Below, one piece after another: positions 39,239 to 49,520 of a stretch of 64,000 nt of DNA; the first letter of the stretch is position 1; every line of letters begins with the position of its first letter. Made by a program: the position numbers and the translations under genes. Under the pieces are notes generated by a model, which was given only the letters and a program-made list of their open reading frames with translations, had not been told where the DNA came from and ran no database searches. The stretch is from Pseudoalteromonas sp. UG3-2 (GTDB lineage Bacteria > Pseudomonadota > Gammaproteobacteria > Enterobacterales > Alteromonadaceae): positions 1,736,001 to 1,800,000 of the forward strand of contig NZ_JAWLJU010000002.1 in the NCBI RefSeq assembly GCF_037120705.1, read 5' to 3'.

Positions 39239-40413
39239 CGTCTACCTCCACGGGATGTTGCTTGTCGGGTCGACATTTTGGTTTCAAAATCAACCCGTTG
39301 TAATATACCTGCGGCAATGGTCATAACCCATAAGCTCGAGCCCCCATAGGACACAAACGGCAGGGTAAGCCCTTTAGTTGGCAAAATACCAGCACTGGCG
39401 CCAATATTCACCACCGCCTGAAAGGCAAACCAGATGCCAATACCGAGCGCCAAATAGCCTTCATATTCTTGTCCGGCTTTTAAGGCTTTTTGGCCAATAA
39501 ATAAGGCCCGCGTCACTAACACGCCAAGCATCACAATAATGCTGAGAACACCGACAAAACCAAGCTCTTCGGCGATCACCGCAAAAATAAAGTCATTATG
39601 CGCTTCAGGTAGGTATTGTAGTTTTTGAATGCTATTACCTAAGCCCTGCCCCAACCAGCCACCTTGGCCATACGCCATTAATGACTGCACTAACTGATAA
39701 CCAGCACCAAAAGGGTCTTCCCAAGGGTTTAAAAAGCCTACCACACGTTTCATACGGTAGGGCTCGATAATAATAAGCACCACTACCAAAGACACTCCGG
39801 TGAGCATCAAGGTGAAAAACTGCCATAGTTTTGCCCCGGCTAAAAACAGCAATCCCACGGTGGTGACAAACATCACCACCACAGTGCCTAAATCGGGCTG
39901 CATTAAAATCAAAAAGGCATAAGCGGCAAACACAAGGATGGGCTTAGCAAAACCTTTAATGTTTTCTTGCACTTCTTCACGCTTACGCACTAAGTAACCG
40001 GCGATGTAGCTGAAGAAAAACAGCTTGGACGCCTCCGCCACCTGTAAACCAAAGGGTCCCAATGGGATCCAGCGTTTCGCACCGTTTACCTCACGGCCAA
40101 TAATAAGGACTGCCACTAACAACACCAAGCCAAACAACAGCAAATAGGGGTTGCTGCGTTTCCACCAAGTCATGGGCACATTGGTGGCGAACCAGAATAG
40201 GATCAGCGAACCGATTAAAAACACCAGATGGCGATAGGTGAAGTGATAAGGGTTATCAAATAACCGCTCGGCTACCGGCATAGAAGCACTGGTCACCATC
40301 ACAAAGCCCACCCCAATCAGCATTAGCATGCTGTACATCAAAGGTACATCAAATAAGCTTTCTGATTGGCGCGGTGTAAATGCTTCGCGAATTTGTGCCG
40401 TATTAACTAGCAA
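39235..40413 (-). CDS. ftsW: Septal peptidoglycan glycosyltransferase FtsW
   Basis: FtsW is the SEDS-family polymerase that works with PBP3 at the septum. The 392-residue protein has about ten membrane helices, including the SEDS segments ASKLFFFSYIAGYLVRK, VQSLMAYGQGGWLGQG and LPFVSYGGSS. The only start that fits is TTG at 40411-40413, six bases after a GGAGGG site and overlapping the murD stop by 3 bp. It is therefore a rare-start, translationally coupled gene. Its end overlaps murG. Confidence 0.95.
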   Translation of the reverse strand: MLVNTAQIREAFTPRQSESLFDVPLMYSMLMLIGVGFVMVTSASMPVAERLFDNPYHFTYRHLVFLIGSLILFWFATNVPMTWWKRSNPYLLLFGLVLLVAVLIIGREVNGAKRWIPLGPFGLQVAEASKLFFFSYIAGYLVRKREEVQENIKGFAKPILVFAAYAFLILMQPDLGTVVVMFVTTVGLLFLAGAKLWQFFTLMLTGVSLVVVLIIIEPYRMKRVVGFLNPWEDPFGAGYQLVQSLMAYGQGGWLGQGLGNSIQKLQYLPEAHNDFIFAVIAEELGFVGVLSIIVMLGVLVTRALFIGQKALKAGQEYEGYLALGIGIWFAFQAVVNIGASAGILPTKGLTLPFVSYGGSSLWVMTIAAGILQRVDFETKMSTRQATSRGGRR

Positions 40414-41732
40414 CGGTAACCCTCCACAATACTGACAAACTCATCGCCGCGTGCCATGTAGTTCGGGTACATGTCGATGCTGGCGCACGCCGGGGCTAAC
40501 AACACAATATCGCCTGCGGCTGCCACCGTTTTGGCCCCATGCACAGCATCGGCAAGTGAATCAACAAGGTGGCTATTGCGATGCAGTGGCATAAACTGTT
40601 TACCATCTTTACCAAAGCAAAACAGCGCCTTACAGTGCTGTTGTAAGGGCTGCTTTAACGGCGATAAGTCTGCGCCTTTGGCATCACCACCGACTATCAA
40701 TAAGATGTTACTGCGCTCATGGGCCAGCGATTGCAACGCCGCCACGGTTGAACCAACATTGGTGGCTTTAGAATCGTTAAAGAAACGCACCCCAGCCACG
40801 TCTGCTACCAGCTGGCAGCGATGAGGTAAGCCGGTGAAGTTAGCAAAGGCTTCGGCAAAGGCGGTCATGCTCACCTTAAGCGGTGCCAATAACGCCATTA
40901 CCGCTAGGGCATTAAATTGATTGTGGCGCCCCACCATGGCTAAGCTGCTTACCGGCAGTAAAGGGGTATCATGGTGGGCAAAATAGGCCTCGCCTTGATG
41001 TTCAAGAACATGATAGTCACCGCCAGTTAATGACACGCTTACCCCCTCACCTTGTTTGGCAAAGGTACGTTCATCATCGGCATTAAACACCACATGTTCA
41101 ACGTGGTCATAAATACGCTGCTTGGCCTCGGTGTAAGCGGCAAAGTCTGGGTAGCGGTCCATATGATCTTCGGTAATGTTTAAGATCATCGCAGACAAAC
41201 AGTTAAGGCTGTGAGTGGTTTCCAGTTGGAAGCTCGACAGCTCTAACACAAACACGTCGTGGTCTTGCTCTAACAGGGCCAACACTGAGGTGCCAATATT
41301 ACCGCCAAGTCCCACGTTAAAGCCGGCACTTTTCAATACTTCTGCGGCAAGGCTGACGACGGTTGACTTACCATTGGAGCCGGTAACCGCAATCACGGGC
41401 TTGTCGTTTAACCGCGCAAACAGCTCAATGTCACCAATCACCTCAACGCCGTCGGCAATGGCTGTGGCAACGCTTTGCTCAAACAACGGGATCCCGGGAC
41501 TAATAATGATCAGATCGGTTTGCGATAAGGCGGCATCAGCCAAACTACCAAACACCGCTTCACACTCTGGGGCGTTATGGTTGAGCCAGTCAGCACCTGG
41601 GGGGACTGGACGCGAGTCCACTACTTTGGGGTTAATGCCATGAGACAGCAAAAAGCGCACGATCCCCTGACCGGTTACGCCAAGGCCAACCACAGTGACA
41701 TGTTTACGCTTTAGTTGCTCTAAATACATCAT
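40407..41732 (-). CDS. murD: UDP-MurNAc-L-Ala--D-glutamate ligase MurD
   Basis: MurD adds D-glutamate to the nucleotide precursor. The 441-residue Mur ligase opens KHVTVVGLGVTGQGIVRFL, has the ATP loop VTGSNGKSTVVS, and the Mur signature blocks LNITEDHMDRY and RFFNDSKATNVGS. Length matches E. coli (438). It shares one base with the mraY stop (TAATG) and overlaps the ftsW start. Confidence 0.97.
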   Translation of the reverse strand: MMYLEQLKRKHVTVVGLGVTGQGIVRFLLSHGINPKVVDSRPVPPGADWLNHNAPECEAVFGSLADAALSQTDLIIISPGIPLFEQSVATAIADGVEVIGDIELFARLNDKPVIAVTGSNGKSTVVSLAAEVLKSAGFNVGLGGNIGTSVLALLEQDHDVFVLELSSFQLETTHSLNCLSAMILNITEDHMDRYPDFAAYTEAKQRIYDHVEHVVFNADDERTFAKQGEGVSVSLTGGDYHVLEHQGEAYFAHHDTPLLPVSSLAMVGRHNQFNALAVMALLAPLKVSMTAFAEAFANFTGLPHRCQLVADVAGVRFFNDSKATNVGSTVAALQSLAHERSNILLIVGGDAKGADLSPLKQPLQQHCKALFCFGKDGKQFMPLHRNSHLVDSLADAVHGAKTVAAAGDIVLLAPACASIDMYPNYMARGDEFVSIVEGYRC

Positions 41733-42814
41733 TATCTAATCTTCAACGTTGCTAGGCCGGCAAGCACTAGGATGATTGAAATAATCCAAAACCGCACAAT
41801 CACCCGCGGCTCAGGCCAACCTTTAAGCTCATAGTGGTGATGAATAGGCGCCATGCGGAAGATCCGCTCACCGCGGAGCTTATAGGAGCCCACTTGTAAA
41901 ATCACCGACAATGCCTCCATCACAAATACCCCACCCATGATGATGAGCACCAATTCTTGGCGTACTAAAATCGCGATGATCCCAAGCGCACCACCAAGCG
42001 CTAACGAGCCAACATCGCCCATAAACACTTGTGCCGGATAGGTGTTAAACCACAAAAAGCCCAACCCAGCTCCAACAATCGCAGTACACACCACCACAAG
42101 CTCACTGGTGAGTGGTAAATGTGGCAAATGTAGGTAGTCAGAGAAGTTGGCGTTACCGGTTACATAGGCAATGATGGCTAAAGCAGAAGCCACTAAAATG
42201 GTCGGCACAATGGCTAGGCCATCTAAACCATCAGTGAGGTTCACGGCATTCGAGGTGCCAACAATGACAAAGTAGCTCATGACGATGTAAAACAGCCCCA
42301 GCTGCGGCAGCACATCTTTTAAAAATGGTACTATTAGCGTGGTTTCAGCGGCGTTGCTCGAGCTAAAATATAAAAACGACGCCGTAGCCAAGGCAATCAC
42401 CGACTGCCAAAAGTATTTCCAACGCGCGATCAAGCCTTTACTGTCTTTGCGGATCACCTTGCGGTAATCATCAACAAAGCCGACAATTCCTAGGCTGCCA
42501 ATCACAAACAGCGTTACCCACACGTATTTATTGCTTAGATCGCCCCACATCAGAGTGCTGGTAAAAATGGAGCATAAAATCAGTAAGCCGCCCATGGTGG
42601 GGGTGCCCGATTTCGACAGGTGCGATTCTGGGCCATCATCACGAACCGTTTGACCAATTTGCATGCGCTGCAAACCGGCAATCATTTTGGGTCCAAAATA
42701 CAAAGAAATCAGCAGCGCCGTTAAGATCCCCAAAATGGCTCTTAAGGTCAGGTACGAAAAGACATTAAAGCCACTGTAATACTGCGTGAGGTACTCGGCT
42801 AGCCAAACTAACAT
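41732..42814 (-). CDS. mraY: Phospho-MurNAc-pentapeptide transferase MraY
   Basis: MraY makes lipid I by moving phospho-MurNAc-pentapeptide onto undecaprenyl phosphate. The 360-residue protein has ten predicted helices and the family motifs [42 protein letters not shown] and [12 protein letters not shown]. Length equals E. coli MraY (360). It overlaps murF by 7 bp. Confidence 0.98.
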   Translation of the reverse strand: MLVWLAEYLTQYYSGFNVFSYLTLRAILGILTALLISLYFGPKMIAGLQRMQIGQTVRDDGPESHLSKSGTPTMGGLLILCSIFTSTLMWGDLSNKYVWVTLFVIGSLGIVGFVDDYRKVIRKDSKGLIARWKYFWQSVIALATASFLYFSSSNAAETTLIVPFLKDVLPQLGLFYIVMSYFVIVGTSNAVNLTDGLDGLAIVPTILVASALAIIAYVTGNANFSDYLHLPHLPLTSELVVVCTAIVGAGLGFLWFNTYPAQVFMGDVGSLALGGALGIIAILVRQELVLIIMGGVFVMEALSVILQVGSYKLRGERIFRMAPIHHHYELKGWPEPRVIVRFWIISIILVLAGLATLKIR

Positions 42815-44202
42815 GCTGCGTCTCCTGTTTCGCTATCCGTTCGGCCAGCGGTTACTAATTCTGCTACTAATAATTCCATGCGGGCACTACGAGAACCCTT
42901 TACAATCACGGTACAAGGCTGTGATTGCTCGGCTAATACCTGTTTCAATACCGTCAACATGCTTTCTCTAGTAGAAAAGTGGCGGTTGGGCTTTTCAAAT
43001 ACATTACTGGCGCTGCTACTGAGCACCCCAAGGGAAAACAACTCATCAATGCCTTTGGCTTTGGCGTACTCTCCTACTTCTTGGTGGTAGGCACGTGCAT
43101 CTTCGCCGAGCTCCGCCATATCTCCCAATGCCAGTACCTTGTAGCCTTGCATTGACGCTAATAAGTCAATCGCGGCATTCACCGACTTAACGTTGGCATT
43201 GTAAGTATCATCCACCACCCGTAATCGCGGTGATACTTGGATCATGTTGACGCGGCCCTTCACCTCTTGCATTTGTGCAAGTCCTGAGGCCACTTCTTGC
43301 AAACTGGCGCCAAGCTCGGTGGTTAAGGCTGCCGCGATCAGGGCATTGTTGACGTTATGCTCGCCAGAGAGCGGCAATGCGACCTTAATACGCTCATCAC
43401 CACGGCACAGAGTGAACTCTGCTCGGGCAATATCATCAAGAGTAACATCTTCAACCCACATGTCTTCTGCTTGCTTAACGCTATAACGTTTGACGTTCTC
43501 GACACTGAGGTTGTCTTGCCACATTTGCGCATAGCTGCTGTCGGCGTTGATCACCGCGACTCCACTGGGTTTTAAGCCGGAGAAAATTTCTCCCTTAGCT
43601 TGACCGACACCATCGATGGAACCAAAACCTTCAATATGCGCCGGTGCGACGTTACATACAGTGGCAACATCTGGATGCACCAAGGCTGTGGTGTAGGCAA
43701 TTTCACCAATGTGATTGGCGCCTAGCTCAATCACTGCATATTCGTCATCTTCCGCCAAACGCAATAAGGTCAGCGGCACGCCAATGTCGTTATTAAAATT
43801 GCCTTTAGTGGCTAATACCTTGCCTTTTTGCGAGAGGATGGCGGCGCACATTTCTTTTACCGTGGTTTTACCCACACTGCCGGTGATGGCAATGGTTTTC
43901 GGCTGCACGGTTTCGATCACCGCTTGACCAAGTTTGCCAAGGGCAATGCGGGTGTCTGGTACCACAAATTGCACCATGTCGATATCATGGTTCGCTTTTG
44001 AGACGATGGCGGCAATGGCGCCGCGCTCTTTGGCCGTCTGTAAAAAATGATGGCCATCAAAGTTCGGCCCTTGCAAGGCCAAAAACACCTCGCCAGGTGC
44101 TAACGTTCTGGTGTCTGTGTTTATATTGGCAACCGCCAAGTTATCCCCGTCGTAAGGGGTGTTTAAGACTGCTGCAAGCCAAGAAAAATCGATCTTGATC
44201 AT
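42808..44202 (-). CDS. murF: UDP-MurNAc-tripeptide--D-Ala-D-Ala ligase MurF
   Basis: MurF adds the D-Ala-D-Ala dipeptide. I chose the ATG at 44202, which overlaps the murE stop as ATGA and gives the usual start [13 protein letters not shown]; an upstream in-frame start at 44235 would lie deep inside murE. The protein is about 464 residues, with ATP loop [12 protein letters not shown], blocks [18 protein letters not shown] and VNADDxxY-like [12 protein letters not shown], and the C-terminal [12 protein letters not shown]. Neighbours and order are canonical. Confidence 0.97.
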   Translation of the reverse strand: MIKIDFSWLAAVLNTPYDGDNLAVANINTDTRTLAPGEVFLALQGPNFDGHHFLQTAKERGAIAAIVSKANHDIDMVQFVVPDTRIALGKLGQAVIETVQPKTIAITGSVGKTTVKEMCAAILSQKGKVLATKGNFNNDIGVPLTLLRLAEDDEYAVIELGANHIGEIAYTTALVHPDVATVCNVAPAHIEGFGSIDGVGQAKGEIFSGLKPSGVAVINADSSYAQMWQDNLSVENVKRYSVKQAEDMWVEDVTLDDIARAEFTLCRGDERIKVALPLSGEHNVNNALIAAALTTELGASLQEVASGLAQMQEVKGRVNMIQVSPRLRVVDDTYNANVKSVNAAIDLLASMQGYKVLALGDMAELGEDARAYHQEVGEYAKAKGIDELFSLGVLSSSASNVFEKPNRHFSTRESMLTVLKQVLAEQSQPCTVIVKGSRSARMELLVAELVTAGRTDSETGDAAC

Positions 44203-45665
44203 GCCTTTTCCCCTTTTAAAATCGCTGTCACGCATTGTCTATCACACAGTTCAATGCGTTCGGTTCCTATAATTTGATAATCTTCATGGCCTTTACCCGC
44301 AATCAGCACCACGCTGTTTTCATCGCCCGCGGCAATGGCCGTGGCAATGGCTTGCGCTCTATCAGGCTGGCACAGAGCATACTCAGGGTGGATGAGTCCA
44401 GCCTTAATATCGTCGATAATAAGGTTGGGATCTTCGCTTCTGGGGTTGTCACTGGTGATCACTAATTTATCGGCATACTGCTCTGCTGCCCGGGCCATTT
44501 CGGGACGCTTGCCTTTGTCGCGGTCGCCACCACAACCAAACACACAAATGAGCTCCCCAGGCACGTGCGCTCGCAATGCCTGTAATGCCAGTGCGAGAGC
44601 CTCTGGGGTGTGAGCGTAATCGACAATACAGGTGGGCTTTTGTGCTGCACTGAATGGCTGCATACGCCCCGCAACCGGCGCTAAATCGGCGCAGGCATCG
44701 GCCAGTGCTTGCAATTCGCCGCCTTGCACCAGCAAGCTGGCGATGGCTGCAGCAAGGTTATAAAGGTTAAACTCACCATATAAGGGCACATCAATTTGGC
44801 ACGTTCCCCAGCTGGTATCGAGCTTAGCGCTGAGGCCTTGCGGATGAGCGTTAACCTCGCTGAAGAACACATACTGTTCATAGCTTTGCTGCTCAGGCTT
44901 GCGGCCATACACCACTAAGTTATCAGCGGCGAACTCCTGTGCCCACTGAGCTCCCACTTCATCGTCGATGTTAATCACGCGATAGTTGGGATTGCAGCGA
45001 CTAAACAGGGCTTTTTTTGCTGCCGCGTAGCTTTGCATGTCGCCATGATAATCTAAGTGGTCGCGGCTGAGGTTGGTAAATACCGCCACATCAAAGTCGC
45101 AATTATCCACTCGCCCTTGCACTAAGCCATGAGAGGACACTTCCATTGCCACATGCTGGTAGCGGCTGTTTAAATACGCCAAAATACGTTGCAAATCGAC
45201 ATTGGAAGGCGTGGTGTTCGTAAGCGGCACTAAATCTTGCGGTTTACCATAACCCAAGGTTCCCACCACGGCGCCACTGCTGCCAGTGAGGGTGGCAAGA
45301 TTGGCAATCATTGCGGTGGTGGTGGATTTGCCATTGGTGCCAGTCACACCAGTGAGTTTTAGTTTATTACTGGGGTAGCCATAAAATTGGCTGGCAATGG
45401 CGGCTAAGTTTGCCGCTAAATCATCAATATAAATGGTTTGCTCTGGGGCAATATTCAATTCGCTACCGGTTTCTGCCATAACATAGCTGGCGCCTTGGGC
45501 AATGGCACTGGAGGCATACTTAGCGCCATCTTGCTGATGGCCTTGCAGCGCCACAAAACAATCACCGCTTCTCACTTCGCGGCTATCAATACGAAGATCT
45601 TCCACGGCAAATGGTCCGCCGCTAACACCGTAAGCGGATAAGACTTCAGTTAGATCACGCGTCAT
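44199..45665 (-). CDS. murE: UDP-MurNAc-dipeptide--meso-DAP ligase MurE
   Basis: MurE adds the third residue of the stem peptide. I chose the ATG at 45665 because GGGAGAAG precedes it by a good distance; a longer frame begins further inside ftsI. The protein is about 488 residues. It has the ATP loop GVTGTNGKSTTT, the block NLSRDHLDYHGDM, and DNPRSEDP, the motif that selects meso-diaminopimelate over lysine. It overlaps the end of ftsI by 11 bp and murF by 4 bp. Confidence 0.97.
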   Translation of the reverse strand: MTRDLTEVLSAYGVSGGPFAVEDLRIDSREVRSGDCFVALQGHQQDGAKYASSAIAQGASYVMAETGSELNIAPEQTIYIDDLAANLAAIASQFYGYPSNKLKLTGVTGTNGKSTTTAMIANLATLTGSSGAVVGTLGYGKPQDLVPLTNTTPSNVDLQRILAYLNSRYQHVAMEVSSHGLVQGRVDNCDFDVAVFTNLSRDHLDYHGDMQSYAAAKKALFSRCNPNYRVINIDDEVGAQWAQEFAADNLVVYGRKPEQQSYEQYVFFSEVNAHPQGLSAKLDTSWGTCQIDVPLYGEFNLYNLAAAIASLLVQGGELQALADACADLAPVAGRMQPFSAAQKPTCIVDYAHTPEALALALQALRAHVPGELICVFGCGGDRDKGKRPEMARAAEQYADKLVITSDNPRSEDPNLIIDDIKAGLIHPEYALCQPDRAQAIATAIAAGDENSVVLIAGKGHEDYQIIGTERIELCDRQCVTAILKGEKA

Positions 45666-47469
45666 TATCTTCTCCCGATACGTAAGCCACTCGCTCTTTA
45701 TCTGGTGCCACATTCAGTATTCTTAAGGCGTTAGACATGATTTCGGCAAAGGCTGGACCCGACGTTTGCCCGCCATAATAGACATCGCCAGCTGGTTCGT
45801 TCACCATCACTACCACCGCTAAACGGGGGTCGCTGACCGGCGCAACACCGGCAAAATAGCCAACGTATTCATCGCCATAGCCACCGGCAACGGCTTTTTT
45901 CGAGGTCCCGGTTTTACCTGCAGCACGATAACCATCAACGGTTACGCTATGGGCCGTACCACCACGTTCAAACACCGATTCCATCATTTCCACCACCGCA
46001 CGGGTATTGCGTTCAGAGAAAATACGCTCCCCTTGAGGCTGCTCATGTTGTTTTAAAATAGTCAGAGGTCTAAGAATGCCGCCGGAGCCAAACATGGCAT
46101 AGAGTCTGGCCATTTGCGCGGTACTGGCAGAAACCGCATAGCCATAGGATAAGGTCGCCACTTCAAAGTCAGACCAACGGCGGTTGGGGTAGAATAGCCC
46201 AGAGCTTTCGCCAATCATCATCGACCCTGTGGTGTCACCAAAGCCAACCTGTTGGTAGTAGTTAATAAAGTCTTCTTTGGGGATCCGTTGTGAGATTTTT
46301 GCCACGCCCATGTTACTGGAAATTTTAACGATTTCTCTGAGGCTAAGCTCACCGTTATTGCGGGTGTCTTTGACTAGACCGCCACTGAGGTTCATCCATC
46401 CCGGATAGGTATCTATCAGCTCGTCAGGTTGCACTGCGCCATATTCTAAGCCGGCAAGAATCGCCAAAGGCTTAAGGGTAGAGCCGGGCTCAAATAAGTC
46501 GGTCATGGCGCGGTTACGGCGTTTATAAGGCGCTGCGGTACTTAAATCATTGGGGTTAAAACTGGGGCTGTTAACCAGCGCTAAGACCTCACCAGTATGA
46601 ACATCCACCACCATGGCTGAGCCTGAGGTGGCTTTATAGCTTAACACTGCTGACTTTAAGGCACGGTAAGCAATGGCCTGGATCCGCAGGTCGATGCTTA
46701 AGTGGACATCTTCTGGCTCAACCCGTTGCTCTTCCGACAACACCTGTACTTCACGTCCTTGGGCATCTTTACGAATGGTGCGTTTTCCGGCGGTGCCTGT
46801 AAGCGCCGAGTCAAACATGCGCTCCACCCCTTCAATGCCTTTGCCATCAATGTCGGTAACACCAATCATATGAGCGGTGACCTCGCCACTGGGATAAAAA
46901 CGTTTTGATTCATCCAGTAAGTGAACCCCAGGTAAGCGCATTTGACGAATGTAATTGGCTACCACCGCGGTCACTTGACGCTTTAAATAAACAAAACGGC
47001 GCTCAGGATTGCCACGCAGACGTTGGTTTACTTTTTTAGGATCTAAACGCAGTACATCCGCCAGCTCTCGCCAACGGATTTCTTCCGCATACCTTTGTTG
47101 TTTACGACGTGCCAACTCGGTCTTATCGTCGGCCAGCGTTTTATAATCTTCTCCGGCTTTGCGCGCTACACGCAGCACTTTTTTACCCAGTGCTTTATCA
47201 ATGGCTAGAGGGTCGGCATACACACTCACCACCGGCACGCTCACCGCCAGCTCTTTGCCGTTGCGGTCAAAAATCATGCCGCGCTGCACGTTTAGCTTTT
47301 CAACGCGAACGGTGCGTTTTTCGTTTTCAGCAATCGCCTTATCGGGCTCTATCACTTGTAAAAAAGCCGCTCTGGCTACCAAGGTCATAAACACCAACAC
47401 CATTACACCGCACACTAGCGCAAAGCGCCAGGTGATCATGGATTGCGATTTTTGCTTGGGCTTATTCAT
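45655..47469 (-). CDS. ftsI: Septal transpeptidase PBP3 (FtsI)
   Basis: FtsI cross-links septal peptidoglycan and is the partner of FtsW. The 604-residue class B penicillin-binding protein has one membrane helix at about 13-35, a pedestal domain (VQRGMIFDRNGKELAVS), and the transpeptidase domain. Its active-site Ser330 is in GSTLK (SxxK), followed by SSN near 382 and KTG near 519. Its start overlaps the ftsL stop by 4 bp (ATGA). Length is slightly above E. coli (588). Confidence 0.97.
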   Translation of the reverse strand: MNKPKQKSQSMITWRFALVCGVMVLVFMTLVARAAFLQVIEPDKAIAENEKRTVRVEKLNVQRGMIFDRNGKELAVSVPVVSVYADPLAIDKALGKKVLRVARKAGEDYKTLADDKTELARRKQQRYAEEIRWRELADVLRLDPKKVNQRLRGNPERRFVYLKRQVTAVVANYIRQMRLPGVHLLDESKRFYPSGEVTAHMIGVTDIDGKGIEGVERMFDSALTGTAGKRTIRKDAQGREVQVLSEEQRVEPEDVHLSIDLRIQAIAYRALKSAVLSYKATSGSAMVVDVHTGEVLALVNSPSFNPNDLSTAAPYKRRNRAMTDLFEPGSTLKPLAILAGLEYGAVQPDELIDTYPGWMNLSGGLVKDTRNNGELSLREIVKISSNMGVAKISQRIPKEDFINYYQQVGFGDTTGSMMIGESSGLFYPNRRWSDFEVATLSYGYAVSASTAQMARLYAMFGSGGILRPLTILKQHEQPQGERIFSERNTRAVVEMMESVFERGGTAHSVTVDGYRAAGKTGTSKKAVAGGYGDEYVGYFAGVAPVSDPRLAVVVMVNEPAGDVYYGGQTSGPAFAEIMSNALRILNVAPDKERVAYVSGEDNDA

Positions 47470-47789
47470 GGCAGTACAATCACCTGTTCATCTTTACTGG
47501 TTGGGCGTTTCATCTCTAATTGCATTTTGGCGATTTCTTCAATCCGAGCATGTTGTGAGTAAAACTCTTCTTCGACCACCAAGTAACGCCATTGCAGGTC
47601 TAGCTCATCACGCTGCTGCAACAATTCATCTTGTAAAATCAACTGCTGCCGAGTTAAGTGCGTAACCTGCACCACCGCCAATGCCGAAACCAAAATACTA
47701 ATAAGCAAAAATGCCGTCAGCTTGTTGGTCACCAGGTAGGAACCAATTTCGGAAAATAAGTTGGGCTGACGCTGCATATTGGCACTCAT
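47466..47789 (-). CDS. ftsL: Cell-division protein FtsL
   Basis: FtsL is a small bitopic protein that pairs with FtsB and FtsQ. The 107-residue product has a cytoplasmic start, a membrane helix at about 25-44 (LTAFLLISILVSALAVVQV) and a periplasmic coiled coil (about 47-90) with heptad-spaced leucines. Its start shares one base with the rsmH stop (TAATG) and its end overlaps ftsI. Sequence conservation is low in this family, so the call leans on size, topology and position. Confidence 0.93.
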   Translation of the reverse strand: MSANMQRQPNLFSEIGSYLVTNKLTAFLLISILVSALAVVQVTHLTRQQLILQDELLQQRDELDLQWRYLVVEEEFYSQHARIEEIAKMQLEMKRPTSKDEQVIVLP

Positions 47790-48721
47790 TAGAGTTTCTC
47801 CGCCACTCGCAATACAGAGCTGCGCGCTCTGGGGTTTTGGGCAATTTCCTCAGAACTGGGCTTAATGGCTTTACCCACTGCCTTTAAGGTGAGATTTTTT
47901 TTAAGTTGTTCATCCGTTAAAGGCAGACCTCTGGGTATCGCCTCTCCCTTACTCTGCTTTTTAATAAACTGTTTCACGATACGGTCTTCTAGCGAGTGGA
48001 AAGAGATCACCACCAGACGACCGCCAGGCTTAAGCACTTCAAGCGACGCTTGCAGAGCCGTTTGAATTTCTTCTAATTCACTGTTGATGTAAATGCGAAT
48101 GGCCTGGAAAGTACGCGTAGCTGGGTGTTTGTGCTTATCTTTCACCGGCACAGCGTCATCAATCAACGCAGCTAATTGCGCCGTGGTGGTGATGTCAGTG
48201 TGTTCGCGCACTTCAATGATTTTACGTGCGATGCGGGTGGCAAACTTCTCTTCACCATATTTTTTGATCACAAACACCATTTCTTCCAACTCTGCTTCAG
48301 CCAACCACTGTGCCGCGCTGCGACCAGAATCGGGGTCCATGCGCATGTCCAGTGGCCCGTCTTTCATAAAGCTAAAGCCACGGTCGGCATCATCCAGCTG
48401 CGGGCTAGAAACGCCAATATCTAACAAGATGCCATCGACCTGACCTAAGATACCCGCTTCTTCAGCCACCGCCTTTATGTTGGAAAAGCGACTGCGGGCA
48501 ATGCTAAAGCGCTCATCGTCGGCAAACTTCTGCGCCGCTTGAATGGCTTGCGGGTCTTGATCGATGGCTTGCAAGCGGCCTGTGGTAAGACGCTTGAGGA
48601 TCTCACCAGAATGACCACCACGACCAAAGGTGCCGTCAATGTATGTGCCCTCGGGTTTGATTGCCAAGGCATCGAGGGTTTCGGCCATGAGTACCGAAAT
48701 ATGTTTAAACTCTGCGCTCAT
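47789..48721 (-). CDS. rsmH: 16S rRNA (cytosine-1402-N4) methyltransferase RsmH
   Basis: RsmH (MraW) methylates C1402 in the ribosomal decoding centre using SAM. The 310-residue protein begins [19 protein letters not shown]. It has the SAM loop [14 protein letters not shown] at about 28-41, the block [20 protein letters not shown] and the C-terminal [12 protein letters not shown]. It lies 14 bp after mraZ, the standard second gene of the dcw cluster. Confidence 0.97.
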   Translation of the reverse strand: MSAEFKHISVLMAETLDALAIKPEGTYIDGTFGRGGHSGEILKRLTTGRLQAIDQDPQAIQAAQKFADDERFSIARSRFSNIKAVAEEAGILGQVDGILLDIGVSSPQLDDADRGFSFMKDGPLDMRMDPDSGRSAAQWLAEAELEEMVFVIKKYGEEKFATRIARKIIEVREHTDITTTAQLAALIDDAVPVKDKHKHPATRTFQAIRIYINSELEEIQTALQASLEVLKPGGRLVVISFHSLEDRIVKQFIKKQSKGEAIPRGLPLTDEQLKKNLTLKAVGKAIKPSSEEIAQNPRARSSVLRVAEKL

Positions 48722-48735
48722 TAATTTCTTTACCC

Positions 48736-49194
48736 CTACAAGGAAAAGTTTTCCAATTCAGGGCTTTCCTCAAAGTTTCCTGAGTGTTCAATTTGGGTAT
48801 CGCTTTGCATTTGCTGATACCAGCGTTCTTCATCCCAGATTTCAAATTTGTTTAGTAGTCCAACCAGCATGATTTTTTTCCCCAACTGCGCATGGGCACG
48901 CAATGAAGGCGCCAAAAGAATGCGGCCATTTTTGTCTAGTTGGTATTCTGTAGCATGACCTAGCAACATCCGTTGCCAGCGTCTCACTCTGGGATTGGTG
49001 TTAGAGATACGACTTAATTTGGTCTCGATTTCTAGCCATTCGGCAAGTGGGTAAAGCCATAGACAAGGTTCATTAATCGCAATAGTACAGATCACTGTGC
49101 CTTGATCTTCAGACAGCAGCGGTTGTCGGTACTTAGTGGGTACCGCAAAACGCCCTTTGTCATCCAAAGCCAGCGAACTTGCACCTCGAAACAT
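48736..49194 (-). CDS. mraZ: Transcriptional regulator MraZ
   Basis: MraZ is a ring-forming AbrB-fold DNA-binding protein that represses its own dcw promoter. The 152-residue protein shows two SpoVT/AbrB repeats: [20 protein letters not shown] at the N-terminus, and [20 protein letters not shown] in the second half. It is the first gene of the cluster and has four matching operator boxes directly upstream. Length equals E. coli MraZ (152). Confidence 0.97.
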   Translation of the reverse strand: MFRGASSLALDDKGRFAVPTKYRQPLLSEDQGTVICTIAINEPCLWLYPLAEWLEIETKLSRISNTNPRVRRWQRMLLGHATEYQLDKNGRILLAPSLRAHAQLGKKIMLVGLLNKFEIWDEERWYQQMQSDTQIEHSGNFEESPELENFSL

Positions 49195-49222
49195 GAGTGA
49201 TCCTATTTAGAAGTTGGCCGAT

Positions 49223-49255
49223 CCAATTTGATCCACTAAAACCCACTTTTTACCA
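49223..49255 (-). promoter_or_regulatory. Four MraZ boxes with 10-bp period
   Basis: On the minus strand TGG occurs at exact 10-bp steps: TGGTA, TGGGT, TGGAT and TGGAT (CCA on the plus strand at 49253, 49243, 49233 and 49223). They lie between the promoter and the mraZ start. MraZ of E. coli binds TGGGN direct repeats separated by 5 bp, giving the same period. This is strong evidence for autoregulation. Confidence 0.88.
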
Positions 49256-49264
49256 CAGAAGAAC

Positions 49265-49294
49265 AGTCTAGGGCTTGACAAGCACTTTTGTCAA
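49265..49294 (-). promoter_or_regulatory. dcw cluster promoter
   Basis: On the minus strand TTGACA (49289-49294) is 18 bp from TAGACT (49265-49270). It lies just upstream of the MraZ boxes. The -35 is part of a perfect inverted repeat TTGACAA...TTGTCAA (49275-49294), which also offers a TTGACA in the plus direction. The rest of 49295-49520 must hold the promoter of the divergent GGDEF-EAL gene; another TTGACA is present near 49404. Confidence 0.75.
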
Positions 49295-49520
49295 GCAAAG
49301 TAGGCGTCTTTAACTCCTTTGTAAGCCAGAAAATTCGCGGCATTTGTGGAAGATCATGAATTTGGTGGAAAAAAGTGGGAAGGTAAAAATTTACGGTGCT
49401 TTTTGACAGAATAATTACCCTTCAGTTGCATTTTAGAAATTAAAAATTCCATTTATTAACGTCTACAGTTAAGTCTTTTTCATAGCAAGGATTTTATTAA
49501 ATTAGCTTGGTTGTACCGTA

